A DNA stretch of 64,000 bases from NCBI GenBank assembly GCA_016180815.1, contig JACPAN010000020.1:18731-82730 (forward strand), read 5' to 3'. The position numbers and the translations under genes are program-made. The notes under the pieces were generated by a model. It worked only from the letters and a program-made list of their open reading frames with translations. It was not told the DNA's origin and ran no database searches. Each line of letters begins with the position of its first letter. Position 1 is the stretch's first letter. Positions 52,076-59,894 of the stretch are shown here, one piece after another. Source of the stretch: Elusimicrobiota bacterium. Its GTDB lineage: Bacteria > Elusimicrobiota > Elusimicrobia > JACQPE01.

Positions 52076-52419
52076 AAAGAAAAAAGCAGGAAAACCAATT
52101 TGATCCAGACGTGCGTAAAGCCATTGAATCGGACCCCGAATATGCTGCCGAGTATTTCGAGGAGCTTATGCAGCGCCCTCTTCCTGTCCAGATCGCGCTT
52201 TTACGCAAATATTTGGGTATGACCCAGGAGCAGTTGGCCAAGGCACTTCATCTTAAGCAAACTCATATTTCTAGGCTTGAGAATGTGGATTCTGACCACC
52301 TTTTAAGCTTGTATAAGCGGGCCGCTGAAAAGATGGGCGCTCATCTGGCCGTGGTTCCAGAGAATATGACCCTGGTGTCCAAAGACTATCTCCAGAAATT
52401 TCATTCGGCGCATCTTTGA
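52072..52419 (+). CDS. HigA-type antitoxin with XRE helix-turn-helix
   Basis: A 115-residue protein. The C-terminal half holds the HTH (LGMTQEQLAKALHLKQTHIS). The N-terminal half likely binds the toxin. It would repress the operon and neutralise the upstream toxin. Confidence 0.75.
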   Translation: MKRKKQENQFDPDVRKAIESDPEYAAEYFEELMQRPLPVQIALLRKYLGMTQEQLAKALHLKQTHISRLENVDSDHLLSLYKRAAEKMGAHLAVVPENMTLVSKDYLQKFHSAHL

Positions 52420-52480
52420 TTGCACCTAGCTAAATTACGATTGCAGTCAACCGAAAATAGGGTCGAAAATCGGGGCGTCT

Positions 52481-52504
52481 GTTAGCAAAAGCGTTAGCAA
52501 GAAA
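52481..52504. repeat. Paired 12-nt tandem repeat, copy d
   Basis: GTTAGCAAAAGC followed by GTTAGCAAGAAA. It lies 62 nt after the HigA-like gene, so copies c and d bracket the toxin-antitoxin pair. Confidence 0.6.
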
Positions 52505-52626
52505 TGAATTTATCGAGAGCAACTGGCGCTCTTTATCCGAGTAATAGGATTCAAGGCTGTATTAGGCCGAATTGGGCCTTCAGCTCTGATTGATCCGATG
52601 CCCCCCTCCTTCGCTAAAATTGCCTA

Positions 52627-52658
52627 TTGACTCTATACTAAGGTATAGGGTTTATACT
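52627..52658 (+). promoter_or_regulatory. MerR-type promoter/operator with 20-bp spacer
   Basis: TTGACT (52627-52632) and TATACT (52653-52658) are 20 bp apart. The spacer holds the dyad CTATAC-TAAG-GTATAG (52633-52648). A long spacer with a central dyad is the mark of MerR-regulated promoters. Confidence 0.8.
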
Positions 52659-52676
52659 TAAGGTGAGGAGGCGGAC

Positions 52677-53120
52677 ATGAGCGAATCATTAACCATCGGC
52701 AAGGTAGCTAAATTGGGAGGCGTCAATATCCAAACGGTGCATTACTATGAGCGCCGGGGGATTTTATTTCCAGATGACCGAAGGGATTCAGGATATAGGC
52801 TCTACAACGAGGAAGCTGTCCAGAAATTAAGGTTCATCAAAAATGCCCAGGCTCTGGGGTTTACCCTTAAAGAAATAGAAGGACTTTTGAAATTAAGGGT
52901 GAGCCACCGGGCCCGTTGTGGAGATGTCAAAAGGAAGGCTGAGACCAAGCTACGGAGCGTCAGAGAGAAAATAGCCAGCCTTAAAGCCATGGAGAAGACG
53001 CTGCTGGGCCTTGTTCGTACCTGTCGGATCAAGGCCACTACTGATCGTTGCCCTATTCTAAGGAGCTTGGAGATTAAAGACGGAAAAAGGTCGCTTCCCA
53101 AAGGGGGATCGTCAAGATGA
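52677..53120 (+). CDS. merR: MerR-family metal-responsive regulator, mercury-type
   Basis: A 147-residue protein with the MerR HTH (TIGKVAKLGGVNIQTVHYYE, then RRDSGYRLYNEE). Three cysteines (CGDVKRK, LVRTCRI and DRCPIL) are placed as the Hg(II) ligands of MerR. It would bind the dyad just upstream and untwist the long spacer when metal is bound. It reads in the same direction as merT and overlaps it by 4 nt. Confidence 0.88.
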   Translation: MSESLTIGKVAKLGGVNIQTVHYYERRGILFPDDRRDSGYRLYNEEAVQKLRFIKNAQALGFTLKEIEGLLKLRVSHRARCGDVKRKAETKLRSVREKIASLKAMEKTLLGLVRTCRIKATTDRCPILRSLEIKDGKRSLPKGGSSR

Positions 53121-53692
53121 AAGAAAAAATTGCCAGCGTTGGAGCTTTGGCCTCGGCAGCCTTGGCCTCTGTCTGTTGCCTGGGGCCCATCGTGTTGATT
53201 GGCCTGGGCTTAGGCGGGGTTGGATTGGCGGCCGGCCTCGCAAAGTATCGCCTTTTCTTTTTAGGACTGACCGCTATTTTGCTGGGATCAGCGTTTTATA
53301 TGACCTACAGAAAACGCAAGGTTGCTTGCGCGGATGGATCTTGCGAGTTCCGATCAGGGAGCAAAACAATGAAGACAGTCTTATGGGTTATTGCCATTTT
53401 GGCGGTGGGAACAGCTACATTTCCTGATTGGTCGGCGCTGTTTCTATCGAAGCATCTGGCTGCGGCAAGCGCCAATGCCCAAACAGTTCATCTTTCCATC
53501 TCCGGCATGAGTTGCACGGCCTGCGCCCTAAGCATTGAGCGTTCCTTGAAGAAGGTTCACGGGGTTGAATCCGCGTTCGTGGATTTCGAAAAGGCCGAAG
53601 CCGCGGTTCTTGTGGAGCCGGGCACTTCAACAGATGACTTGCTTAAAGCCGTGTCAGCCGCTGGCGATTACACGGCCAAGATCAAGAATTAG
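53117..53692 (+). CDS. MerT-MerP fusion: mercury transporter with periplasmic heavy-metal domain
   Basis: A 191-residue protein. The MerT part has the paired Cys in TM1 (SVCCLGPIVLIGLGLGG), a loop with ACADGSC, and a third TM (about 80-100). The C-terminal 70 residues are an HMA/MerP domain with GMSCTACALSIERSL. It would bind Hg(II) outside and pass it inward for reduction. The fused form replaces separate merT and merP. Confidence 0.88.
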   Translation: MKEKIASVGALASAALASVCCLGPIVLIGLGLGGVGLAAGLAKYRLFFLGLTAILLGSAFYMTYRKRKVACADGSCEFRSGSKTMKTVLWVIAILAVGTATFPDWSALFLSKHLAAASANAQTVHLSISGMSCTACALSIERSLKKVHGVESAFVDFEKAEAAVLVEPGTSTDDLLKAVSAAGDYTAKIKN

Positions 53693-53700
53693 GAGTTAAG

Positions 53701-54162
53701 GTGCCTGACTCATCCGAAACACACGGAGCCTGCTGCAAGATACCGACAATCCTTTGCCCCTGCCCTGTTTGCGGTAATAGAGGACGAAAGGTAACCGCCT
53801 TGACTCTGAATAACCACGTGCCCAGCCCTTTGCGGAAGGAACTGGGCGATGATGCCACTTTTTGTCTTAACCCGGCCTGTGAGGTTGTTTACTGCAATCC
53901 TCAAGGCAGGATCGTAAAAAAAGGTCAAACCAGACTGCCTGTGACCATCAAAGATGTGGGTGACGACGTTTATGTGTGCTACTGCTTTGAGCATAAGCGG
54001 AGCGATTTGCGCCGCGGTCTTAAGGAAAAGGGCAAAACGGACATTCCTTATAAAATCAAGCAAGGCGTCAAGGAGGGCCGCTGCGACTGCGAAAGAAAGA
54101 ATCCCCAAGGCGCCTGCTGCCTGGGCAACGTTGCCCAGGCCATCAAAGAAATCGAGATTTAA
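53701..54162 (+). CDS. CopZ-like Cys-rich protein (zinc/[2Fe-2S] type)
   Basis: A 153-residue protein from GTG. It has CPCPVCGNRGRKV and CLNPACEVVYC in the first half, then VYVCYCFEHKRSDL and GRCDCERKNPQGACCLG in the second. The two halves fit the N-terminal domain of Archaeoglobus CopZ-like proteins with a zinc site and a BFD-like [2Fe-2S] site. It is probably a cytoplasmic metal chaperone or reductase partner for the mer system. Confidence 0.65.
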   Translation: MPDSSETHGACCKIPTILCPCPVCGNRGRKVTALTLNNHVPSPLRKELGDDATFCLNPACEVVYCNPQGRIVKKGQTRLPVTIKDVGDDVYVCYCFEHKRSDLRRGLKEKGKTDIPYKIKQGVKEGRCDCERKNPQGACCLGNVAQAIKEIEI

Positions 54163-54280
54163 CTTAAACGGCCATGAAAAGCACGAAGAAAAGGGGGTGA
54201 TGACCATGGGACCTAAAAAACCTTGCGGTTGTTAAAACGTTTTTCAAAGCTCACGGCAGGAAAGCAAGGAGGTGATTTGA

Positions 54281-54400
54281 GTGAAGACCATATTGATCGC
54301 CCTGGCCATAGCGATGGTGACAGGCGCTGGGGTTTGGGCCTACAAGGCTGGTATCTGTTGCGGCAATCCCTCGGCCCCATGTTGCCCTCTTAGGAAATAG
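54281..54400 (+). CDS. Small membrane peptide with Cys-rich tail (39 aa)
   Basis: A GTG with an excellent ribosome site (AGGAGGTGA) starts an N-terminal hydrophobic helix (TILIALAIAMVTGAGVWAY) followed by GICCGNPSAPCCPL. The two vicinal Cys pairs could bind a metal. Family unknown. Confidence 0.5.
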   Translation: MKTILIALAIAMVTGAGVWAYKAGICCGNPSAPCCPLRK

Positions 54401-54461
54401 GGCTTTCGGGTAGCGGGTACGCCCATGAAGGGTTTGTGATAAAAATGCTCAAGGCCAATCA

Positions 54462-54743
54462 ATGATCAGCGGGGTCCAAGTCGAGCCCAAGGGGATTGTT
54501 TATCTATCGCCGATATTTAAGTGGTTTGGCGAAGATTTTAAAATTGCCTATCCTCCTAAGGATGGATTTAAGGACCACGGTGGTGCCCTGGGGAGCCGCG
54601 CTAAAACCCCATTTGAATGGGCCCTTTATGCCTTGGGACTCATCGCAACGGTTGCGGTAACGCTTTTTGTAACTCGCGCCGCTCGATCCGCTTTGGATCA
54701 AGGGGCGCAAAATAAAAATACAAAAACACAAGGAGGAACGAGT
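54462..54743 (+). pseudogene. Chimeric remnant of DUF547-like and TVP38/TMEM64-like genes
   Basis: In frame with the next gene, VYLSPIFKWFGEDF looks like the conserved end of DUF547 proteins. LYALGLIATVAVTLFVTRAARSAL looks like the last helix of TVP38/TMEM64 membrane proteins. Neither is complete. A deletion that joined two neighbouring mer-type accessory genes would explain it. Confidence 0.4.
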
Positions 54744-55385
54744 ATGACACGAACCCTAGCGTTAAGCGCTATTGCGGCATTAATGTTTGCCGCGAATATC
54801 AACGCAGAGGAACACCCGAAGGAACATCCGTCGGGAACAGCTCCGGCTGCCGCTGCTCAGGAGCCTTCTAAAGAACATCCCTCTGGAACGGCTCCAGCGG
54901 CTGCCAAAGAGCATCCCAAGGAACATCCTGCTGGTGCGGCTGCCTCAGAACACAAGGAGCATCCGAAGGGCAAAGAGCACCCTGAACATCCCAAAGGTAA
55001 ACCCGCCCAGGCTCCCGAAGGCTCCAAGGCCTGGATGAAGCAGATCCGTAACGAATACGATGCCAAGGTTTGCGAGGTCGGAAAGGGCAAAAGCAAAACC
55101 GAGTCGTACACGATTCACGATGACAAGTTGAACAAAGATTGGGAACTGCGGGTCGTTAAGGTTCATAAGAACCGGATTGTCCAACTAGGCAAGAACCAAT
55201 TTTTTGCCTGCTCGGACTTCAAATCGGTTAAGAAAGGCGAAAAAGACAAGCTCGACCTGGATTTCTTCGCCACGAAAAATCCCGACGGTTCCTGGACAAT
55301 TGACAAAGTCCTAATCCACAAGGTTAACGGCGTTCCTCGTTATACCTGGAACGAGAAAAACGAGATGGCGCCGGCCGGCAATTAA
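54744..55385 (+). CDS. Exported His-rich protein with EHP repeats
   Basis: A 213-residue protein. Its own start (ATG 54744, AGGAGGA upstream) gives a signal peptide (TLALSAIAALMFAANINAEE). Residues 19-90 hold many E-H-P / E-H-P-K units in an Ala/Pro-rich stretch, a plausible metal sponge. The last 120 residues form a separate beta domain (SYTIHDDKLNKDWELRVVKV). No family is recognised. It sits between mer-type genes. Confidence 0.6.
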   Translation: MTRTLALSAIAALMFAANINAEEHPKEHPSGTAPAAAAQEPSKEHPSGTAPAAAKEHPKEHPAGAAASEHKEHPKGKEHPEHPKGKPAQAPEGSKAWMKQIRNEYDAKVCEVGKGKSKTESYTIHDDKLNKDWELRVVKVHKNRIVQLGKNQFFACSDFKSVKKGEKDKLDLDFFATKNPDGSWTIDKVLIHKVNGVPRYTWNEKNEMAPAGN

Positions 55386-55402
55386 GGCAGCTCGCAATAG
55401 TC

Positions 55403-56377
55403 ATGAAAGGGGAATGGCGTTTGGCAGCAGGAGGAGCGATCCTTCTGGCAGGAATTGCGGCCTTCGCGGCTTATTCTAATCTAGCGCCGCCATCAGCGTC
55501 CAGAGTTATTGAGCTGGAGGAAAGAGTTAAGGTGTCGGCGCCACCGGGGACTCGTGAAATCCGGCTCTGGATTCCCAAGCCGCCCAATGGTGCTTCGCAA
55601 TCCGTCCAACTGATCAGCGTTGAATCGCCGCTGCCTTATGAGATTGCCTCCGAGCCGGAGTTCGGGAACGAAACCGTGTTCCTGAGGGCTCATCCTCCGG
55701 TCAGGGAAGGGCTTGAGGTACTTCTTAGGTACAGGATTACCCGAAGGCCGCAAGGAGATTCTTTTGACGGCAGAAGGCCTTCGGATATTGATCTTAAGGC
55801 ACGCGGCCTCTTGGCCGTCAATGACGAAATCCAGCAAATCGCTAAAGACAAGACCCAGGGCATTTCCGATTCGTTGGAGAAAGGCCGCTCTCTCTATAAA
55901 TATGTCTTAAGCCGCATGGCTTATGACAAATCAGGAGAGGGTTGGGGGCGGGGGGACTCCATCTACGCTTGCCGCATCGGCAAGGGAAACTGCACGGACT
56001 TCCATTCTCTCTTTATGGCTCTAGCGATGGCTAGCGGAATTCCAGCGCGATTCCACATGGGGTTCTCCCTGCCGGAGGAGTCTCAAGGCGCGATCGGCGG
56101 TTACCACTGCTGGGCTGAATTCTACACGGAGAAAACAGGCTGGGTTCCTGTGGATATTTCGGAGGCTTGGAAAAACCCCAAACGCGCCGAGTATTACTTT
56201 GGCCATCTGGATACGAGGCGGGTTCTGGTCAGCACGGGCCGCGATATCCGACTTTCTCCGCCTCAGAAGGGGCCGTTGCTTAATTTTCTGAGCCGGCCCT
56301 ACGCGGAGGCGGATGGCAAGCCCCTCTACGATATCGAGTTTACGCGCAACTTTAAGGAGATGCAAAGATCATCGTGA
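55403..56377 (+). CDS. Transglutaminase-like secreted or membrane-anchored protein
   Basis: A 324-residue protein. An N-terminal hydrophobic segment (GGAILLAGIAAFAAYSNL) is followed by a beta domain. The transglutaminase-like core has the catalytic Cys in GKGNCTDFHSLFMAL, the His in GGYHCWAEFY and the Asp in VPVDISEA. It probably acts as a peptidase or amidase-like enzyme in the periplasm. It overlaps the flavoprotein gene by 4 nt. Confidence 0.82.
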   Translation: MKGEWRLAAGGAILLAGIAAFAAYSNLAPPSASRVIELEERVKVSAPPGTREIRLWIPKPPNGASQSVQLISVESPLPYEIASEPEFGNETVFLRAHPPVREGLEVLLRYRITRRPQGDSFDGRRPSDIDLKARGLLAVNDEIQQIAKDKTQGISDSLEKGRSLYKYVLSRMAYDKSGEGWGRGDSIYACRIGKGNCTDFHSLFMALAMASGIPARFHMGFSLPEESQGAIGGYHCWAEFYTEKTGWVPVDISEAWKNPKRAEYYFGHLDTRRVLVSTGRDIRLSPPQKGPLLNFLSRPYAEADGKPLYDIEFTRNFKEMQRSS

Positions 56378-57891
56378 AAGAGGTCATTGTCGAGCCTTGG
56401 GACGAGCACAATAAGACGCTTGTTTCTAATGCCCATCCACCCGATTGGATTAATCCAGAACCAGCTTCCCGTTACAATCTTGTAGTAATCGGAGCTGGTA
56501 CAGCAGGTTTGGTAACCGCGGCCGGGGCCGCCGGCCTTGGAGCCAAGGTAGCCTTGGTCGAGAAACATCTTTTAGGCGGTGATTGCCTCAACGTGGGCTG
56601 CGTGCCTTCCAAAGCCTTGATCCGGGCCTCGCGCGCCATTGCGGATGTGCAAGGCGCTGCGGACTACGGCGTTGTCGTCCCGCCGGGCGCTAAAGTAGAT
56701 TTCCCGGCAGTCATGGAACGTATGCGCCGCCTGCGTGCCCAGATCAGCCCCAACGACTCGGTCCAACGCTTCAAGAATCTAGGCGTGGATGTCTTTTTGG
56801 GGGAGGCCAAATTTACGGGCCCTGATACCGTGGAAATTGAGGGCAAACGGCTTCGTTTTACCAAGGCTGTTATCGCTTCTGGAGCCCGTGCCATAGAGCT
56901 GCCGATCCCGGGTCTTAAGGAGGCCGGCTACCTGACCAATGAAACAATTTTTTCCTTGACGGAACTGCCCAGGCGTTTGGCTGTAGTGGGGGCCGGGCCC
57001 ATCGGCTGTGAGATGGCCCAGGCTTTTCTGCGTTTCGGTTCTGAAGTTTATCTCATGGAGGCTCTGGGTCAAACCCTCATTCGCGAAGATCGTGACGCCG
57101 CCCAGATTATTGAGAAAGCGTTCGTAAGAGAGGGAATAAAGTTTTCCTGCAATCACAATGTTGTTAAGGTGGAAAAGCGTGGCGCTGAGAAAGTGGTTTT
57201 CACGCAGTGCGATTGCCATAAGGGCGGCATTGCTGTGGATCAGATTCTGGTAGGAGTCGGACGAGCCCCAAACGTGGAGGGACTCAACCTTGAAGCGGTC
57301 GCAGTGGAATACGACAAGAAGTCAGGGGTCCATGTTAATGATCGGCTGGAGACCAGCAACCTCAGAATTTACGCGGCGGGTGACATCTGCTCAGCCTACA
57401 AGTTCACTCACACGGCAGACGCGACCGCGCGCATCGTCATCCAAAACGCCTTGTTCATGGGACGCAAGAAGGCAAGCGCCTTAACAATTCCCTGGTGTAC
57501 CTACACCGATCCGGAAATCGCTCACGTCGGCCTTTACGAAAAGGACGCCAAGGAACGAAGCATCCCGGTGGATACCTTTATTCAGGAGTTTAAGGAAGTG
57601 GACAGGGCTTTGTTGGATGGCGAGAATGAAGGCATGATTAAGGTTCATGTAGAGAAAGGAACCGATCGGATACTGGGCGCCACTATCGTCGCCCGGCACG
57701 CCGGCGAGATGATCAGTGAGATCACTCTGGCCATGACCAATGGGATTGGTCTTAAGGGTATAGCCCAGACGATTCATCCTTATCCCACGCAGGCCGAATG
57801 CATTAAAAAAATCGGGGATGCCTACAATCGGACTCGATTAACTCCTTTTGCCAAGACCATTTTAGAGAAATGGTTGAGGTGGAACCGGTAG
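56374..57891 (+). CDS. MerA-like pyridine nucleotide-disulfide oxidoreductase
   Basis: A 505-residue flavoprotein from GTG. FAD motif VVIGAGTAGLVTAAG, redox disulfide GGDCLNVGCVPSK, NAD motif VVGAGPIGCEMAQ, and the C-terminal HPYPTQAE typical of the lipoamide-dehydrogenase/mercuric-reductase family. The N-terminal HMA domain and the C-terminal vicinal Cys pair of classical MerA are absent; the chain ends in KWLRWNR. It may reduce Hg(II) or another disulfide or metal substrate. Only the context suggests mercury. Confidence 0.75.
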   Translation: MKEVIVEPWDEHNKTLVSNAHPPDWINPEPASRYNLVVIGAGTAGLVTAAGAAGLGAKVALVEKHLLGGDCLNVGCVPSKALIRASRAIADVQGAADYGVVVPPGAKVDFPAVMERMRRLRAQISPNDSVQRFKNLGVDVFLGEAKFTGPDTVEIEGKRLRFTKAVIASGARAIELPIPGLKEAGYLTNETIFSLTELPRRLAVVGAGPIGCEMAQAFLRFGSEVYLMEALGQTLIREDRDAAQIIEKAFVREGIKFSCNHNVVKVEKRGAEKVVFTQCDCHKGGIAVDQILVGVGRAPNVEGLNLEAVAVEYDKKSGVHVNDRLETSNLRIYAAGDICSAYKFTHTADATARIVIQNALFMGRKKASALTIPWCTYTDPEIAHVGLYEKDAKERSIPVDTFIQEFKEVDRALLDGENEGMIKVHVEKGTDRILGATIVARHAGEMISEITLAMTNGIGLKGIAQTIHPYPTQAECIKKIGDAYNRTRLTPFAKTILEKWLRWNR

Positions 57892-57926
57892 TTCTTTAAG
57901 ATATTTTAAGTTGAGGAGGAAACCAG

Positions 57927-58112
57927 ATGGAAAACGAAAATGCTTTGACGTGCAGCCATTGCAATTACCAGCCTGAGAATGAAGCCAAAAACTGGAGAAA
58001 GTGCGTAAAGTGCGGGATGCTTTGGTGTCCTAAATGTGCGCCTTCCGATTCGGACCAATGCGTTAATTGTATTGGGGGCAAGCTTGTCGCCGTGGAGAAA
58101 TCTCATGAATAG
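57927..58112 (+). CDS. Small zinc-ribbon-like protein (61 aa)
   Basis: Four CxxC units in 40 residues (CSHCNY, CVKCGM, CPKCAP, CVNCIGG). Probably binds one or two zinc ions. GAGGAGG precedes the ATG. Function unknown; it overlaps the next gene by 8 nt. Confidence 0.6.
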   Translation: MENENALTCSHCNYQPENEAKNWRKCVKCGMLWCPKCAPSDSDQCVNCIGGKLVAVEKSHE

Positions 58113-58548
58113 GCTTGGTCTTTTGGCCGCAGCGCTCTTTAGCGGACTTTTGCTTTTTGGCTGCGCCGAATCACGAGAGCGGCCGCCTAAATTTCTCATC
58201 ATCCTTCAGGCGGGCACCGAAAGTCACGAGGGGTTGGCCCGCGCTCTCCATGCCCTGCTCTATGCGAAGGAGCTTAAAGAGGCGGGTTACGCCGTGACGC
58301 TTGTTTTTGACGGCGCAGGAACGGGCTGGGCCGAGGCTTTTCGCGATCCCAAGAATAAGCTTCACGATAGATACAAGGGACTTAAAAATCTGCAGGTGGT
58401 CGAAGAAATCTGCGACTTCTGTGCCGGGGCTTTCAAGGTTAAGGGTAAATTGAAACAGATGTCGGACGCCACGCTGGTGGGAGAATTTGAGGGCCATCCC
58501 AGCCTCAAGAAGTGGGTTGCTCAAGGCTATCAGATTATTGTTCTTTGA
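58105..58548 (+). CDS. DsrE-like lipoprotein
   Basis: A 147-residue protein. Signal and lipobox (LLFGCAES) are followed by a DsrE-type fold (FLIILQAGTESHEGLARAL, then KELKEAGYAVTLVFDGAG) with two Cys in EEICDFCAGAF, where DsrE relatives carry their active Cys. It may handle sulfur or act as a redox partner in the periplasm. Confidence 0.65.
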   Translation: MNRLGLLAAALFSGLLLFGCAESRERPPKFLIILQAGTESHEGLARALHALLYAKELKEAGYAVTLVFDGAGTGWAEAFRDPKNKLHDRYKGLKNLQVVEEICDFCAGAFKVKGKLKQMSDATLVGEFEGHPSLKKWVAQGYQIIVL

Positions 58549-58595
58549 TGTGGTGCGACGCGAAATCAATTTAGGACCGAGGGAGATTTGCTGCG

Positions 58596-59324
58596 ATGAG
58601 CCAGATTAGTGTTTGGATGTCATTCTTGGCTGGCGTGGCTTCGTTTTTGTCTCCTTGCGTTTTGCCTTTGGTTCCGGGCTATATTTCTTTTATCTCTGGC
58701 ATATCTCTAGAGGAGCTCTCTCAAGGCGCTGACCGCCGGGCCATCATTCGCCGCGCGGGAGTGGGCTCCATTTTTTTCGTCTTGGGCTTTGCGATGGTAT
58801 TTACCATGCTGGGCGCCTCGGCCTCAGCCATCGGCCGCCTTCTTGAGGCCCACATGCAGGTATTCTCCAAGCTGGCGGGGGCGATGATTATTCTTTTTGG
58901 ACTCCACACCATCGGCGTCGTTCCTATCAAATGGCTTTATTACGAGAAGCGAATCAAGACAGGAAAATTTCAGCCCAGTTGGGCCGGGGCCTTTGCAATG
59001 GGCTTCGCGTTCGCCTTCGGCTGGACTCCCTGCATCGGCCCAATTCTCTCTGGAATCCTGGCGTTGGCCGCGGTGCAGGCGACTGTAAAACAGGGAATGT
59101 TTCTTCTTTTTGTCTATTCCCTTGGTCTTGGAATTCCTTTTATACTCACAGGTTTTGGGACAGCTGCCTTCCTGCAATTCTTTAACCGTTACAAGCGCTA
59201 TATCCGTTGGGGAGAAATCGCGGCAGGCATTCTTCTTGTTGTGGTAGGAGCCCTCATTTTTTCAAACCGGCTGACCAAGCTAATCGCCCTATTTCCCTCA
59301 TGGCTCTTTAAGTTTGCCTTATGA
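58596..59324 (+). CDS. ccdA: CcdA-type thiol-disulfide membrane transporter
   Basis: A 242-residue protein with six TM helices and the two redox Cys in FLSPCVLPLVPGY and GWTPCIGPILSG. It passes electrons from cytoplasmic thioredoxin to periplasmic thiol proteins. It overlaps the TlpA-like gene by 4 nt, its likely partner. Confidence 0.92.
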   Translation: MSQISVWMSFLAGVASFLSPCVLPLVPGYISFISGISLEELSQGADRRAIIRRAGVGSIFFVLGFAMVFTMLGASASAIGRLLEAHMQVFSKLAGAMIILFGLHTIGVVPIKWLYYEKRIKTGKFQPSWAGAFAMGFAFAFGWTPCIGPILSGILALAAVQATVKQGMFLLFVYSLGLGIPFILTGFGTAAFLQFFNRYKRYIRWGEIAAGILLVVVGALIFSNRLTKLIALFPSWLFKFAL

Positions 59325-59893
59325 CTCTGCTCATCGAAAAAATAAGAAATTTTATTTTGAGGCGGTGGCGGACTTTGATCACGGTTGCGATGATCGCAGG
59401 CGTAGGATATTACCTTGGAATTCAACAGGGGCCGCAAACTCAGGATTTAAGCCAGAATCCCCGTCCATCTGCGGATTTTATTTTACCCGATCTTCAAGGT
59501 AAGCCCATTCATCTCTCAGATTTCAAGGGCAAGGTTATTCTTCTTGATTTTTGGGCGACTTGGTGTCTGCCTTGCATCGAGGAGCTGCCGGATCTAAAAG
59601 CTGTCTACAAAAAATATGCGGACAAAGGATTTGTGATTGTCGGGGTTTCCTTGGATGAGGCGGGCAAGGAGGTTGTTGTCCAGTTCGTCAAGGAACATAA
59701 TGTCCCCTGGCCCGTTCTTTTTGCGGGCGGCGCCGACAAATCGCCCAAAGGTTATCCTTTGCGCGGCCTTCCCACGGCTTATTTGATCAGCCCCGATGGA
59801 ATGATCCGCAAGAGATACACAGGATTCAAGTTTAGGGAGGAGCTTGAGAAGGACATCGAGAGCCTTGTGCCAATTCGAAAGGGAGGCGGTTAA
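59321..59893 (+). CDS. TlpA/ResA-like membrane-anchored thioredoxin
   Basis: A 190-residue protein. One N-terminal TM helix (about 17-33) and a thioredoxin fold with [15 protein letters not shown]; the WCLPC site is intact. The [10 protein letters not shown] cis-Pro loop is present. It reduces disulfides in the periplasm with electrons from CcdA. Confidence 0.9.
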   Translation: MTLLIEKIRNFILRRWRTLITVAMIAGVGYYLGIQQGPQTQDLSQNPRPSADFILPDLQGKPIHLSDFKGKVILLDFWATWCLPCIEELPDLKAVYKKYADKGFVIVGVSLDEAGKEVVVQFVKEHNVPWPVLFAGGADKSPKGYPLRGLPTAYLISPDGMIRKRYTGFKFREELEKDIESLVPIRKGGG

Positions 59894-59894
59894 G

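Noticed and set aside
54174..54234. Tiny frames MKSTKKRG and MTMGPKKPCGC
   Set aside because: Only 8 and 11 codons; the second has a Cys pair, but nothing else supports translation.
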